Under the pieces are notes generated by a model that was given only the letters and a program-made list of their open reading frames with translations, ran no database searches and was not told the DNA's origin. A stretch of 64,000 nt of DNA from contig NZ_FOGO01000008.1 of the NCBI RefSeq assembly GCF_900111245.1, positions 186,001 to 250,000 of the forward strand, written 5' to 3'. Shown piece after piece: positions 41,455-49,185 of the stretch; the stretch's first letter is position 1, and each line of letters starts with the position of its first letter. This DNA is from Streptomyces qinglanensis. Lineage in GTDB: Bacteria > Actinomycetota > Actinomycetes > Streptomycetales > Streptomycetaceae. The translations under genes were made by a program, and so were the position numbers.

Positions 41455-42444
41455 TCAGCCGAGGCGTACACCGTGGTCGGCGAGGTAGCGCACGGGGTCG
41501 ATGTCCGAACCGTAGCCGCGCTGCTCGCGCACCTCGAAGTGCAGATGCGGGCCGGTGGAGTGGCCCGTGTTGCCCGAGCGCCCGAGCCAGGTCCCGGCGC
41601 GCACCGCGGCTCCTTCCCGGACGTAGACCTCCGAGAGGTGCGCGAAGAGGAGGTACATGCCGTCCTCCATCCGGACGGTCACCGCCTTCCCGTAGTCACC
41701 GGCCCACCCGGCGGCCACGACCGCCCCCGGGCCGACGGACCGCACCGGCGTGCCCACCCGGACCGCCAGGTCGACCCCGGTGTGATAGCCCGCCGCCCAG
41801 CCGCCCTTGACCCCGTACGCCTGGGAGATCCGCACCGGGAACTCGGTCACCGGCGAGACCCATCCGCTCTCCGCCGTCGCGGGCGGGTCCGCGGGTGCGG
41901 ACGGTTCGGCCGGGTCCGGCTCCCCGCGCGGAACCCCTGTGTCTCCGGGCGCTCCGGGGTCTCCGGGGTCGCCCGACGGTCCGGAGGCCCCAGGAGGCCC
42001 GGTGTCCCCGGGAGTTCCGGAGGGCGCGTCCGAGGGCCCGGACGGCCGGGCGGCGCCGTCGCCGGTGTCCGCGCCGGACCCGCGGCCGGCGCCGGGCCTG
42101 CGCTCAGCTCCGGAGCCGGTGTCCGCGCCGGGGGCGCCCGGGAGGCCGGGGGGTGCGACGAGGCGGGGTGTGCCGCTCCGCATGCCGTCGGCCTGCGGCT
42201 CCGCGCCGCCCGGTGCCGGCGGACCGGAGGCCCGAGGCACGTGAGGCGCGGCGGGCGCGGTGGAGGGAGCCGGAGTGCCGGACCGCTGGGGGGCGGGGCT
42301 GTGCGACGACGTGCTGGTGAGAGCGAGGAAGGGGGCGGGCAGGGCGAGGAGGGTGACGGCTGCCAGGGTGCAGCCGACCAGGGGACGGCTGCGGCGCCGA
42401 GGTGCCGCGGTCGTCCGGGTGTTGCCGGTCCCGGTGCGAGCCAT
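41455..42444 (-). CDS. M23-family peptidoglycan endopeptidase with collagen-like linker
   Basis: A 329-aa exported protein. A basic start and a hydrophobic segment (about residues 21-42) act as signal or anchor. A long Pro/Gly/Ala linker (45-190) contains ten uninterrupted Gly-X-Y triplets (143-172). The C-terminal M23 domain shows HTGVD (His221, Asp225) and GPHLHFEV (His300, His302), the complete zinc site of a LytM-type enzyme. It would cut peptidoglycan cross-bridges or activate amidases at the cell surface. The ATG at 42444 is preferred; an upstream in-frame start at 42480 adds 12 residues. Confidence 0.88.
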   Translation of the reverse strand: MARTGTGNTRTTAAPRRRSRPLVGCTLAAVTLLALPAPFLALTSTSSHSPAPQRSGTPAPSTAPAAPHVPRASGPPAPGGAEPQADGMRSGTPRLVAPPGLPGAPGADTGSGAERRPGAGRGSGADTGDGAARPSGPSDAPSGTPGDTGPPGASGPSGDPGDPGAPGDTGVPRGEPDPAEPSAPADPPATAESGWVSPVTEFPVRISQAYGVKGGWAAGYHTGVDLAVRVGTPVRSVGPGAVVAAGWAGDYGKAVTVRMEDGMYLLFAHLSEVYVREGAAVRAGTWLGRSGNTGHSTGPHLHFEVREQRGYGSDIDPVRYLADHGVRLG

Positions 42445-42515
42445 GTCTGCGATGCAACGGCCCCCGCGGGTCCGGCGCACCCGGAGCGCGGCCTATGGGG
42501 TGACGTGAGCTTCCG

Positions 42516-43625
42516 TCAGGAGGAGGCGCGGGTCACCAGTTCGGTGGGCAGCACGCGATGCAGGCTGTCCGGTCCCTCCCCGGCCGGCCCCTCCCCCGCC
42601 CGTCGCGCACCGGCGTCCGTGCCGGGGGTGCCCGGTGTCCACTTCCCCAGCAGCTCCAGCAGCACCCGGGCCATCTCTCCGCCCATGGCGCCGATCGGCT
42701 GGCGGACGGTGGTCAGCGGCGGATCCGTGTGGCGGGCGACGACCGAGTCGTCGAATCCGACCAGCGCGACGTCGTCCGGCACCGACCGGCCCGCGGCGCG
42801 CAGTGCGCGGCGGGCGCCCGCGGCCATCACGTCCGAGGCGCAGAAGACGGCGTCGAGCCCGGGGGCGCGCTCCAGGAGCTGCCGCATCGCCAGCTCCCCG
42901 CCCTCGTCGGTGAAGTCGCCGCAGGCCAGCAGGGACTCGTCCAGCGGGCGGTCCGCAGCACGCAGCGCCTCGCGGTAGCCGTCGGTGCGGCAGCGGGCGG
43001 CGTACACGTCGCCGGGCCCGGTGACCGTGGCGATCGTGCCGCGCCCCCGTGCCAGCAGATGGGTGACGGCGGAGCGGGCACCGCCGGTGTTGTCGCAGTC
43101 GACGTACGGCACCGGCTCCGCGGCCCGTCGCCGGCCGCCCAGCACGGCGGGGATCTCGGACCGGGCCAGCAGGTCGGGCAGGGTGTGGTCGGCGTGCACG
43201 GAGACCAGCAGCACCCCGTCGATGTGGTGGGAGGCGGCGTACTGCGCGAAGCGGTCCCGCTCCTTCGGGCCGTGCAGCAGGGTGAGCAGCAGTTGCATGT
43301 CCGCGCGGGCGAGTTCGGCGCTGATGCCGCGCACGACGGCCGCGAAGTAGGGCTCGGTGAAGAACCGGGACTCCGGTTCGGGCACCACCAGCGCGACGGT
43401 GTCCGCGCTGCCCGCCGCGAGGGCGCGGGCCACCCGGTCGGGTACGTAGCCCAGTTCGGCGACCGCGTCCTCGACCGCGGCGCGGGTGCGGTCGCTGACT
43501 CGGGCGGAGCCGTTGACGACCCGGGAGACGGTGCCGCGGCCCACTCCGGCGCGACGGGCGACCTCCTCCAGGGTCGGCCCGGACCGTGCGGTCCTGCGGG
43601 CCCGTCCGCTGCGTACTGCTGCCAT
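42516..43625 (-). CDS. LacI-family transcriptional regulator
   Basis: A 369-aa repressor. HTH: PTLEEVARRAGVGRGTVSRVVNGSARVSDRTRAAV; ligand domain: 'VALVVPEPESRFFTEPYFAAVVRGI', 'HIDGVLLVSVHADHTLPDLL', 'GLDAVFCASDVMAAGARRAL', 'VALVGFDDSVVARHTDPPLTTVRQP'. GGGGGAGGG precedes the ATG. A C-terminal Gly/Ala/Glu-rich insertion precedes the final LHRVLPTELVTRASS. It lies upstream of the M23 peptidase gene on the same strand with a 71-base gap, and no sugar transporter adjoins it, so the target is not obvious. Confidence 0.9.
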   Translation of the reverse strand: MAAVRSGRARRTARSGPTLEEVARRAGVGRGTVSRVVNGSARVSDRTRAAVEDAVAELGYVPDRVARALAAGSADTVALVVPEPESRFFTEPYFAAVVRGISAELARADMQLLLTLLHGPKERDRFAQYAASHHIDGVLLVSVHADHTLPDLLARSEIPAVLGGRRRAAEPVPYVDCDNTGGARSAVTHLLARGRGTIATVTGPGDVYAARCRTDGYREALRAADRPLDESLLACGDFTDEGGELAMRQLLERAPGLDAVFCASDVMAAGARRALRAAGRSVPDDVALVGFDDSVVARHTDPPLTTVRQPIGAMGGEMARVLLELLGKWTPGTPGTDAGARRAGEGPAGEGPDSLHRVLPTELVTRASS

Positions 43626-43720
43626 GGTGCCCTCCCCCTGCCGCGGGCCCCGGCCCCGCGGGACCCGGGCGAGGAGAACATTCAACTACAACCGCCCCCG
43701 GCAGCAGGAGGGGTGCGGGC

Positions 43721-43753
43721 GGAAGGACGGCGGAAGGACGGCGGAAGGACGGG
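43721..43753. repeat. 11-bp tandem repeat, three copies
   Basis: GGAAGGACGGC at 43721 and 43732 and GGAAGGACGGG at 43743, in the gap between the LacI regulator gene and the GH18 gene. The period of 11 is near one helical turn. Confidence 0.85.
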
Positions 43754-43797
43754 GCGCGACAGCGGTGTGGGGGGGGTGGGTGCCGTCGCGCCCCGTG

Positions 43798-43859
43798 CCG
43801 TGGGGGGTGGCCGTGGGGGGTGGCCGTGGGGGGTGGCCGTGGGGGGTGGCCGTGGGGGG
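43798..43859. repeat. 13-bp G-rich tandem repeat, G-quadruplex capable
   Basis: TGGGGGGTGGCCG repeats at 43801, 43814, 43827 and 43840 with a partial fifth at 43853. Each unit has a run of six G, so one strand holds at least five G6 tracts within 60 bases. It ends 9 bases beyond the GH18 stop codon. Confidence 0.92.
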
Positions 43860-43867
43860 AGTCGGAG

Positions 43868-44902
43868 TCAGCCGGCGAACGCCTTGCTGAAGTCGTCGGG
43901 GCTCTGCTCGATGCTGGAACAGGTCGGGTCGGCCTGGTCCTTGGGGCCGCCGAGGCACGGCTTGTCCCGGGTGCCGGACCACATGGAGAGCCGGCCCATC
44001 CCGTGCTCGTCGGCGAACGCGCGGACCTGTGCGGCGTCCTCGGGCGTGAAGACCTCCACATTGACGTCGTTGACGCCGATCATCGGGGTGACGGCCAGTG
44101 CCTTCCAGGCGGCTTCGTCGTCCAGCCCGAGGGCGGCGGCGACCTGCTCGTGGGCCGCGGTGGCCGCCTGGGTGGCGTATGTGCCCATGTCGCCGTCGTA
44201 GGAGGAGCCGTAGTCCATCGCCATGATGTTGACCGCCGACACCCGCACACCGTTGGCCTCGGCGTTCTCCAGCAGCTTCACGCCGGGTGCGGTGAGCCCC
44301 TCGGGCATCACCGGCAGGGTGTAGGAGACGTCCAGGTCCTGGTGGCTCCTCTGGAGCGCGGCGACCGCCTTGGCGCGTCGCTCGTTGGCCCGGGTGTCGG
44401 GCAGGGCCGCGCCCTCGATGTCCAGGTCGATCTTCGTGAGATCGAAGGTGTCGACGACCTTGCCGTACGCCGCGGCGAGCTCGTCCGCCGAGTCGCAGGC
44501 CGTACCCAGCTCGGTGCCATTGGCGCCGCCGAACGAGACGCGCACGTCGCCGCCCTCGGCCCGCAGGTCGGGGATCTGCCGGGCGACGGGATCGTCCTCG
44601 AGTTCCTGACCGCCGCCCCACTTCGGGACGCAGCCGCCGCCGCTGGTGACGAAGGCGAGGTTGTACTCCTGCACGCCGGTCCGTCCGGCGCTCGCCACGA
44701 GGTCGTAGGAGGGCTGCAGCGAGGTGTCGACGTACGGCGCGAAGGGCGTGCCGGACGCGTCGGCCGCCGACGCCTCCTCACCCGCCGTCGCGTTGCCCGC
44801 GAGCAGGAAGCCGCCGCCCGCCACGAGCGCCACGGCGGCGGCGCCCATGGCCGTCCTGGCTGCCCGGCTCGTGCGGCGGCGGTGGCCTGCTGTGTTCGTC
44901 AT
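43868..44902 (-). CDS. Secreted GH18 chitinase-like protein
   Basis: A 344-aa exported protein. A long signal peptide with basic n-region (RRRTSRAARTAMGAAAVALVAGGGFLLAGNATA) is followed by a GH18 barrel: 'PFAPYVDTSLQPSYDLVA', 'VRVSFGGANGTELGTAC', and the catalytic strand KIDLDIEG. The catalytic Glu and the two preceding Asp are present, but the first Asp of DxxDxDxE is Thr, as I recall for one bacterial subfamily. 'VNIMAMDYG' matches the substrate-binding MxMDYG motif. Probably hydrolyses chitin or a related N-acetylglucosamine polymer. ATG at 44902; the upstream in-frame extension lacks signal-peptide character. Confidence 0.85.
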   Translation of the reverse strand: MTNTAGHRRRTSRAARTAMGAAAVALVAGGGFLLAGNATAGEEASAADASGTPFAPYVDTSLQPSYDLVASAGRTGVQEYNLAFVTSGGGCVPKWGGGQELEDDPVARQIPDLRAEGGDVRVSFGGANGTELGTACDSADELAAAYGKVVDTFDLTKIDLDIEGAALPDTRANERRAKAVAALQRSHQDLDVSYTLPVMPEGLTAPGVKLLENAEANGVRVSAVNIMAMDYGSSYDGDMGTYATQAATAAHEQVAAALGLDDEAAWKALAVTPMIGVNDVNVEVFTPEDAAQVRAFADEHGMGRLSMWSGTRDKPCLGGPKDQADPTCSSIEQSPDDFSKAFAG

Positions 44903-45232
44903 CGCGTTGCTGCCTCGTTCCGTGGGGGGATCTGCGGGATGGAGCGAGCAGCACGTTACTGACGTCGAATCGGGCAAATGCCGCCTTGCAGACATCTGCC
45001 GGAGTCCTTAGGGCGCTCTTAAGGCAGCGGAAAGGGCCCCGTTAAGGGGCGCGCCGCGGTCGCGGGAGGCGGGCGGCACGGACCTCGGCTCCGCCGGTTG
45101 CTCCATTCGCCGCACGGTTCCACCACTCCGTGGAGTGACGGTGGGGCGCTGGTCGGAAAGTCACAACGACCTGGCCCGCGTCGCTGTGTCTGGATAGTGC
45201 GCAAGTTGTCTGTCTCCTGGAGGAAGAACACC
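44903..45232. promoter_or_regulatory. Divergent gap between chitinase-like and chaplin genes
   Basis: 330 bases with promoters for both directions expected. GGCCCCGTTAAGGGGC-like and CCTTAGGGCGCTCTTAAGG dyads lie at about 45004-45050. GGAGGAAG precedes the chaplin ATG. No clear -35/-10 pair with proper spacing could be fixed by eye, and no DasR-type site was found. Confidence 0.4.
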
Positions 45233-45463
45233 ATGCTTCGTCACGTGACCACCGCCGCCTGCGCCGCCGCCCTCGTCCTGGGCGGGGCCTCCGCCGCGGC
45301 CGCCGACGCCGGCGCCCAGGGCGGCGCCGCCAACTCGCCGGGCCTGCTCAGCGGCAACGTCGTCCAGGTCCCGGTCCACATCCCCGTCCAGGTGTGTGGC
45401 AACTCCGTCAACGTCATCGGCCTGCTGAACCCGGCCCTGGGCAACAAGTGCATCGCTAAGTAA
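45233..45463 (+). CDS. Short chaplin (surface amyloid protein)
   Basis: A 76-aa secreted chaplin. Signal peptide about residues 1-26, then a single chaplin domain of about 40 residues: SPGLLSGNVVQVPVHIPVQVCGNSVNVIGLLNPALGNKC with the two conserved Cys (55, 73) that form a disulfide. No LPxTG sorting signal, so it belongs to the short ChpD-H class, which polymerises into amyloid fibrils that make aerial hyphae and spores hydrophobic. The letter (ChpE/F/G/H) cannot be fixed by eye. Strong ribosome site and a hairpin terminator flank it. Confidence 0.95.
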   Translation: MLRHVTTAACAAALVLGGASAAAADAGAQGGAANSPGLLSGNVVQVPVHIPVQVCGNSVNVIGLLNPALGNKCIAK

Positions 45464-45481
45464 GCGACGGCGGACACACAG

Positions 45482-45523
45482 CGCCGCCGGGTCCGGACCC
45501 CACGGGTCCTGGACCCGGCGGCG
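45482..45523. terminator. Chaplin gene terminator
   Basis: CGCCGCCGGGTCC (45482-45494), 16-base loop, GGACCCGGCGGCG (45511-45523): 13 perfect pairs, 18 bases after the chaplin stop and between convergent genes. Confidence 0.8.
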
Positions 45524-45553
45524 TCCGCCGTCTCCGGCCCCCGGGCGACCGGG

Positions 45554-46000
45554 TCAGACCAGGCCCAGACCGGGGTCACCGGTGTAGGCGCGGGCGACAG
45601 CGAGGGAGTCCTCGTAGATGCGGAACGAGGTGATCAGCCCGTCCGCGATCGTGAACCGGACGACGAGCTCGTCCTCCAGCACCTCTTCCGAGGGGTGGAA
45701 CCGGAAGGTGAAGCGGCCGTTGACGAAGACCGCGCCGGCGGACGCGTGGCTGTGCAGCACGTCGAACGCCAGCGGCTCGACGGCCTCGAACAGCGGGGCG
45801 TAGTACCCGTACCGCAGCGTCTCCCGCCCGCGGTGCGTCCCCACCCAGGGCACGATCTGCGCGTCACCCGGAATGGTCCAGACGGCCTCCTGGGCCACCA
45901 GCCCCAGCAGCCGGTCCACGTCGCGGTCGGCGAAGGCGGCCAGGTAGGCGTTGACAGCGGGGTCCTCGGTGGGCCCTTCGGCGAGTGCGTCACTGCTCAT
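45554..46000 (-). CDS. SnoaL/NTF2-like protein (ketosteroid-isomerase fold)
   Basis: A 148-aa protein with the compact alpha+beta cone of the SnoaL/NTF2 superfamily: VNAYLAAFADRDVDRLLGLVAQEAVWTIPG at the N-terminus, then curved strands 'VFVNGRFTFRFHPSEEVLEDELVVRFTIADGLITSFRIYEDS'. Members include polyketide cyclases, isomerases and stress-related proteins; no catalytic set can be confirmed here. GGAAGGAGAG precedes the ATG at 46000. It is alone between the chaplin and two-component genes. Confidence 0.82.
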   Translation of the reverse strand: MSSDALAEGPTEDPAVNAYLAAFADRDVDRLLGLVAQEAVWTIPGDAQIVPWVGTHRGRETLRYGYYAPLFEAVEPLAFDVLHSHASAGAVFVNGRFTFRFHPSEEVLEDELVVRFTIADGLITSFRIYEDSLAVARAYTGDPGLGLV

Positions 46001-46264
46001 GGGGTCCAGCTCTCCTTCCGGCGGATGCGGTGCGGCCCCCACCCTCCCGCGCTCCCCGCGCTCCGCCCCGGCGGCGCACAGGAGCGGGGTACTCCACCAC
46101 CCGCGCACCGCAACAGGGCGCGCGCCGCGCCCCGCCTCGCGCACGCGCGGTTCGGACTCCGCGTACGTGTTCTCGCGCTCGGCACACACCGGGGCCGGCA
46201 CCCGCGCTCCCCGGCTGCCGCGGGCGTCGGCACCCGCGGGCGGCGACTCCGGCGCACGCCCGGC

Positions 46265-47707
46265 TCAGCGGCGGGCCGGGCGCCGGAGCCGACGGCGCAC
46301 CCGGCGGCTCGCGCGAGAGCGCTGCCCGGCGCCACTGCGCAACGCGAGCCACATCCGCACCTCGGTACCGCCGAGCACCGAGCGGCCCAGCCGTACATCG
46401 CCACCGGTGGACTCCGCGACGCGGCGCACGATGTCCAGGCCGAGCCCCGTCGAGCCGGGGCTGCCGTCGCCGTGGCCGCGGCGCAGCGCGGCCTCCGGGT
46501 CGGGGATGCCGGGACCGGCGTCGGAGACCAGCACGATGACGGCCTCGCTGCCGGGGCCGCCGCTGTGCAGGTCGACGGAGAAGGCGGTCCCCTCGGCGGT
46601 GTGCCGGAAGACGTTGCCCAGCAGCGCGTCCACGGCCGCGGCGAGTTCGGCACGGGCCACCGGCACCCGCACCGGGCGCTCGGCCCCCGCGACGCGCGCC
46701 TCGCGCCCCTCGTCCTCGGCCAGTGCCGACCAGAAGGCCATCCGTTCGCGGATCACCTCGGCCGCGTCCGAGGCGACCGCGTGCGGCGTGCCCGGCGACT
46801 GGGCGCGCTGTTCGCGGGCCGCCCCGATGATCCGGTCGACCTCCGCCTCCAACTGCGCGACGGCGGCCCGCGTCTGGTCGGCGGTGTCGCCCTCGCCGAG
46901 CGAAGCGGCGTTGAGCCGCAGCACGGTCAACGGAGTACGCAGCCGGTGAGAGAGATCGGCAGCCAACTCGCGTTCGTTGGCCAGCAGTTGCACGACCTGG
47001 TCGGCCATGGAGTTGAACGCCGCCGCAGCCGACCGCAGTTCGGTCGGCCCCTCCTCGGGCACCCGCACGTCCAGCGCACCCTCGCCCAGGTCGTGCGCGG
47101 CTCCGGCGAGCCGCTCGGCGGGCCGCACCATCCGGGTGCCGAGCCGGTCGGCGACCGCGACCGAACCGAGCACCAGCGCGATGCCGACCCCGGCGAGCAT
47201 CATCCAGGAGGTGGCCACGCCCCGGGTGACCTCGGCATCAGGGACGAACACCTCGACGACCGCGACCTCCCCGCCCGCCACGGCGATGGGCCGCAGCAGC
47301 GCGTACCCGCCCTCGACCTCGACGGTGGAGGCGCTGCCGAGCCGCCGCGCGGCGGCCAGCCGGTCCTGCGGCGCACGACTGCGCCCCACGCGCAGCGCCT
47401 CCCCGCCGCGGACGGCACCGCCGTCCTCGGCGGCACCGTCCGCGGCATCGGACCCGGCCGTCCCGGCCGGTACGTGCACCGCGATCCGGCCCTCGGCTCC
47501 CGCCTGGGTGATGGCGACGGCGCGCTGAAGTGCGCGGCGGTCGCGGGTGAGGGCCAGCACCGGACCGACCGCCGACGCCTGCCGCTCGGCGCCCGCGAAG
47601 GCGCGGTCGCGGGCGGTCTCCTCGACCACCAGCGCCAGCGGCACCGCGAAGGCCACCACCACCATCACCGTCACGGCGAGGCAGACCTTCACCAACGCCC
47701 ATCTCAC
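46265..47707 (-). CDS. Sensor histidine kinase
   Basis: A 480-aa membrane kinase. An N-terminal membrane helix (VKVCLAVTVMVVVAFAVPLALVV), an extracytoplasmic sensor region of about 130 residues, a second helix (SWMMLAGVGIALVLGSVAVA), a HAMP linker, the H-box 'ELAADLSHRLRTPLTVLRLNA' with the phospho-His, N-box 'DALLGNVFRHTAEG', G-box 'VSDAGPGIPDPEAAL' and 'GSTGLGLDIVRRVA'. The tail is strongly Arg-rich. GTG at 47707 is the only start consistent with the first helix and lies 13 bases after the response-regulator stop. The ligand is unknown; pair with 47721-48443. Confidence 0.92.
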   Translation of the reverse strand: MRWALVKVCLAVTVMVVVAFAVPLALVVEETARDRAFAGAERQASAVGPVLALTRDRRALQRAVAITQAGAEGRIAVHVPAGTAGSDAADGAAEDGGAVRGGEALRVGRSRAPQDRLAAARRLGSASTVEVEGGYALLRPIAVAGGEVAVVEVFVPDAEVTRGVATSWMMLAGVGIALVLGSVAVADRLGTRMVRPAERLAGAAHDLGEGALDVRVPEEGPTELRSAAAAFNSMADQVVQLLANERELAADLSHRLRTPLTVLRLNAASLGEGDTADQTRAAVAQLEAEVDRIIGAAREQRAQSPGTPHAVASDAAEVIRERMAFWSALAEDEGREARVAGAERPVRVPVARAELAAAVDALLGNVFRHTAEGTAFSVDLHSGGPGSEAVIVLVSDAGPGIPDPEAALRRGHGDGSPGSTGLGLDIVRRVAESTGGDVRLGRSVLGGTEVRMWLALRSGAGQRSRASRRVRRRLRRPARR

Positions 47708-47720
47708 GCGGGTCCGCCGC

Positions 47721-48443
47721 TCACCCGGGCCCGCCCCCGCCCTGCGGCGGTTCCAGCTTGACGCCGACACCGCGCAGCGTGTGCAGATAGCGCGGCCGGG
47801 CCGCCGTCTCCCCCAACTTCCGCCGCAGCCAGGAGAGGTGCACGTCGATCGTCTGGTCGTCCCCGTAGGACTGCTGCCACACCTCGGCCAGCAGCTCCTT
47901 GCGCGGGACGACGACTCCGGGCCGGCCCGCCAGGAAGGCGAGCAGGTCGAACTCCCGGCGGGTGAGGGCGAGTACCGTCCCGTCCAACTGGGCCATCCTG
48001 CGCAGCGGATCGACCACGAGCCCGCCCACCCGCAGCACGCCGTCCCCGGCGCCCTCCCCGCTGCCGCCGCCGAACTCCCCCGCACGGGTGCGGCGCAGCA
48101 CGGCCGCCATCCGGGCCGAGAGGTGGGCCACCGAGAACGGCTTGACCAAGTAGTCGTCCGCGCCCGCGTGCAGCAGCCGGACGATCTCTGCCTCGTCGTC
48201 CCGTGCGGTGGCGATGATCACGGGCACGTCGGTGATGCCGCGCAGCATCTTCAGGGCCTCCGCGCCGTCCAGGTCCGGCAGTCCGAGATCCAGGACGACC
48301 ACGTCGAAACCGACCTGCGCCACCTCACGCAGGGCCTCCAGCGCCGTCCCCACGCTGCGGACCGCGTGCGCGGCCTCGGTGAGGTGCCGGATGAGGGCGG
48401 AGCGCACGAACTGGTCGTCCTCGACCACGAGCACACTTGCCAT
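47721..48443 (-). CDS. OmpR-family response regulator
   Basis: A 240-aa two-component regulator. Receiver domain: acidic pocket VEDD (residues 8-10), phospho-acceptor Asp52 in VVVLDLGLPD, Thr in 'IIATARDDE' and Lys in 'GADDYLVKPFS'. After a Gly-rich hinge, the winged-helix DNA-binding domain 'LTRREFDLLAFLAGRPGVVVPRKELLAEVWQ...TIDVHLSWLRRKLG...LHTLRGVGVKLE'. It is encoded just upstream of its sensor kinase in one operon. Divergent from the membrane-anchored protein at 48488, a candidate target. Confidence 0.94.
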   Translation of the reverse strand: MASVLVVEDDQFVRSALIRHLTEAAHAVRSVGTALEALREVAQVGFDVVVLDLGLPDLDGAEALKMLRGITDVPVIIATARDDEAEIVRLLHAGADDYLVKPFSVAHLSARMAAVLRRTRAGEFGGGSGEGAGDGVLRVGGLVVDPLRRMAQLDGTVLALTRREFDLLAFLAGRPGVVVPRKELLAEVWQQSYGDDQTIDVHLSWLRRKLGETAARPRYLHTLRGVGVKLEPPQGGGGPG

Positions 48444-48487
48444 GGGCGGAACCGTACGACATTCCGACTGGCTCTACCCTGACGGGG

Positions 48488-49039
48488 ATGCAGCGCCTGA
48501 GTCGACGTACCGGATCACGCTGGCTGCCCGTGGGTGCCTGGATCCTGGCCACCGGCGCCGCCACCGCGCTCTCCTGGTTCGGTGTCCACGCGGTGCTGGA
48601 CAACACCGCCTATGACAGCCCCGGGGCCCTGCCCGTCTCCGACGGGACCACCGACCGCGCCTCACCCCGGGCCTCCTCCACCCACCGGCCCGAACCGCGC
48701 CCCTCGTCCGCGTCGCCCACCCCTTCCCGGACCCCCGCGCGGAAGCAGCCGAGCACCCCCGCCGCCTCCGCCTCCCGCCCGGACGACGGCCCGCGCAGCC
48801 CGAGCAGGCGCCCCGCCGGCCAGGTCAGAGGCGTGACCGTGCGCGGCGGCAGAGCCGTCTTCGACCTCAGCGGCGGCACCGGGACGCTGGTGTCCGCGAC
48901 ACCGGATCCCGGCTGGCAGATGAGGGTCTGGCACGCACCCGGCTACATCCGGGTGACGTTCACCGACGGCGCCTCGTCCTCCTCGGTCTTCTGCCGCTGG
49001 GACAACACGGCACCCCGCGTGGAGACCTTCGCCGGCTGA
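48488..49039 (+). CDS. Membrane-anchored protein with Ser/Pro linker, unknown function
   Basis: A 183-aa protein: basic N-terminus, one membrane helix (WLPVGAWILATGAATALSWFGVHAVL), a Ser/Thr/Pro/Arg-rich wall-spanning linker (about 50-110), and a small extracytoplasmic beta domain 'VRGVTVRGGRAVFDLSGGTGTLVSATPDPGWQMRVWHAPGYIRVTFTDG' with a single Cys. ATG at 48488 follows TACCCT (48475-48480) by 7 bases, a leaderless pattern. Divergent from the two-component operon by about 45 bases, so possibly regulated by it. I know related Streptomyces proteins but no function. Confidence 0.8.
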   Translation: MQRLSRRTGSRWLPVGAWILATGAATALSWFGVHAVLDNTAYDSPGALPVSDGTTDRASPRASSTHRPEPRPSSASPTPSRTPARKQPSTPAASASRPDDGPRSPSRRPAGQVRGVTVRGGRAVFDLSGGTGTLVSATPDPGWQMRVWHAPGYIRVTFTDGASSSSVFCRWDNTAPRVETFAG

Positions 49040-49185
49040 CCGCCCGCGGCAGCGCCGCGTCCCGGAACCGCCCCGGGACCGGGAATACCGGAATTCGGCA
49101 TTTCGCTTTTCGGGTGCGGCCGAGGGTTCACCTTTCGGGGATCCGCGATTTCGGTGATCCGCGTTTTCCGGCTGTCGGCTGTCGG

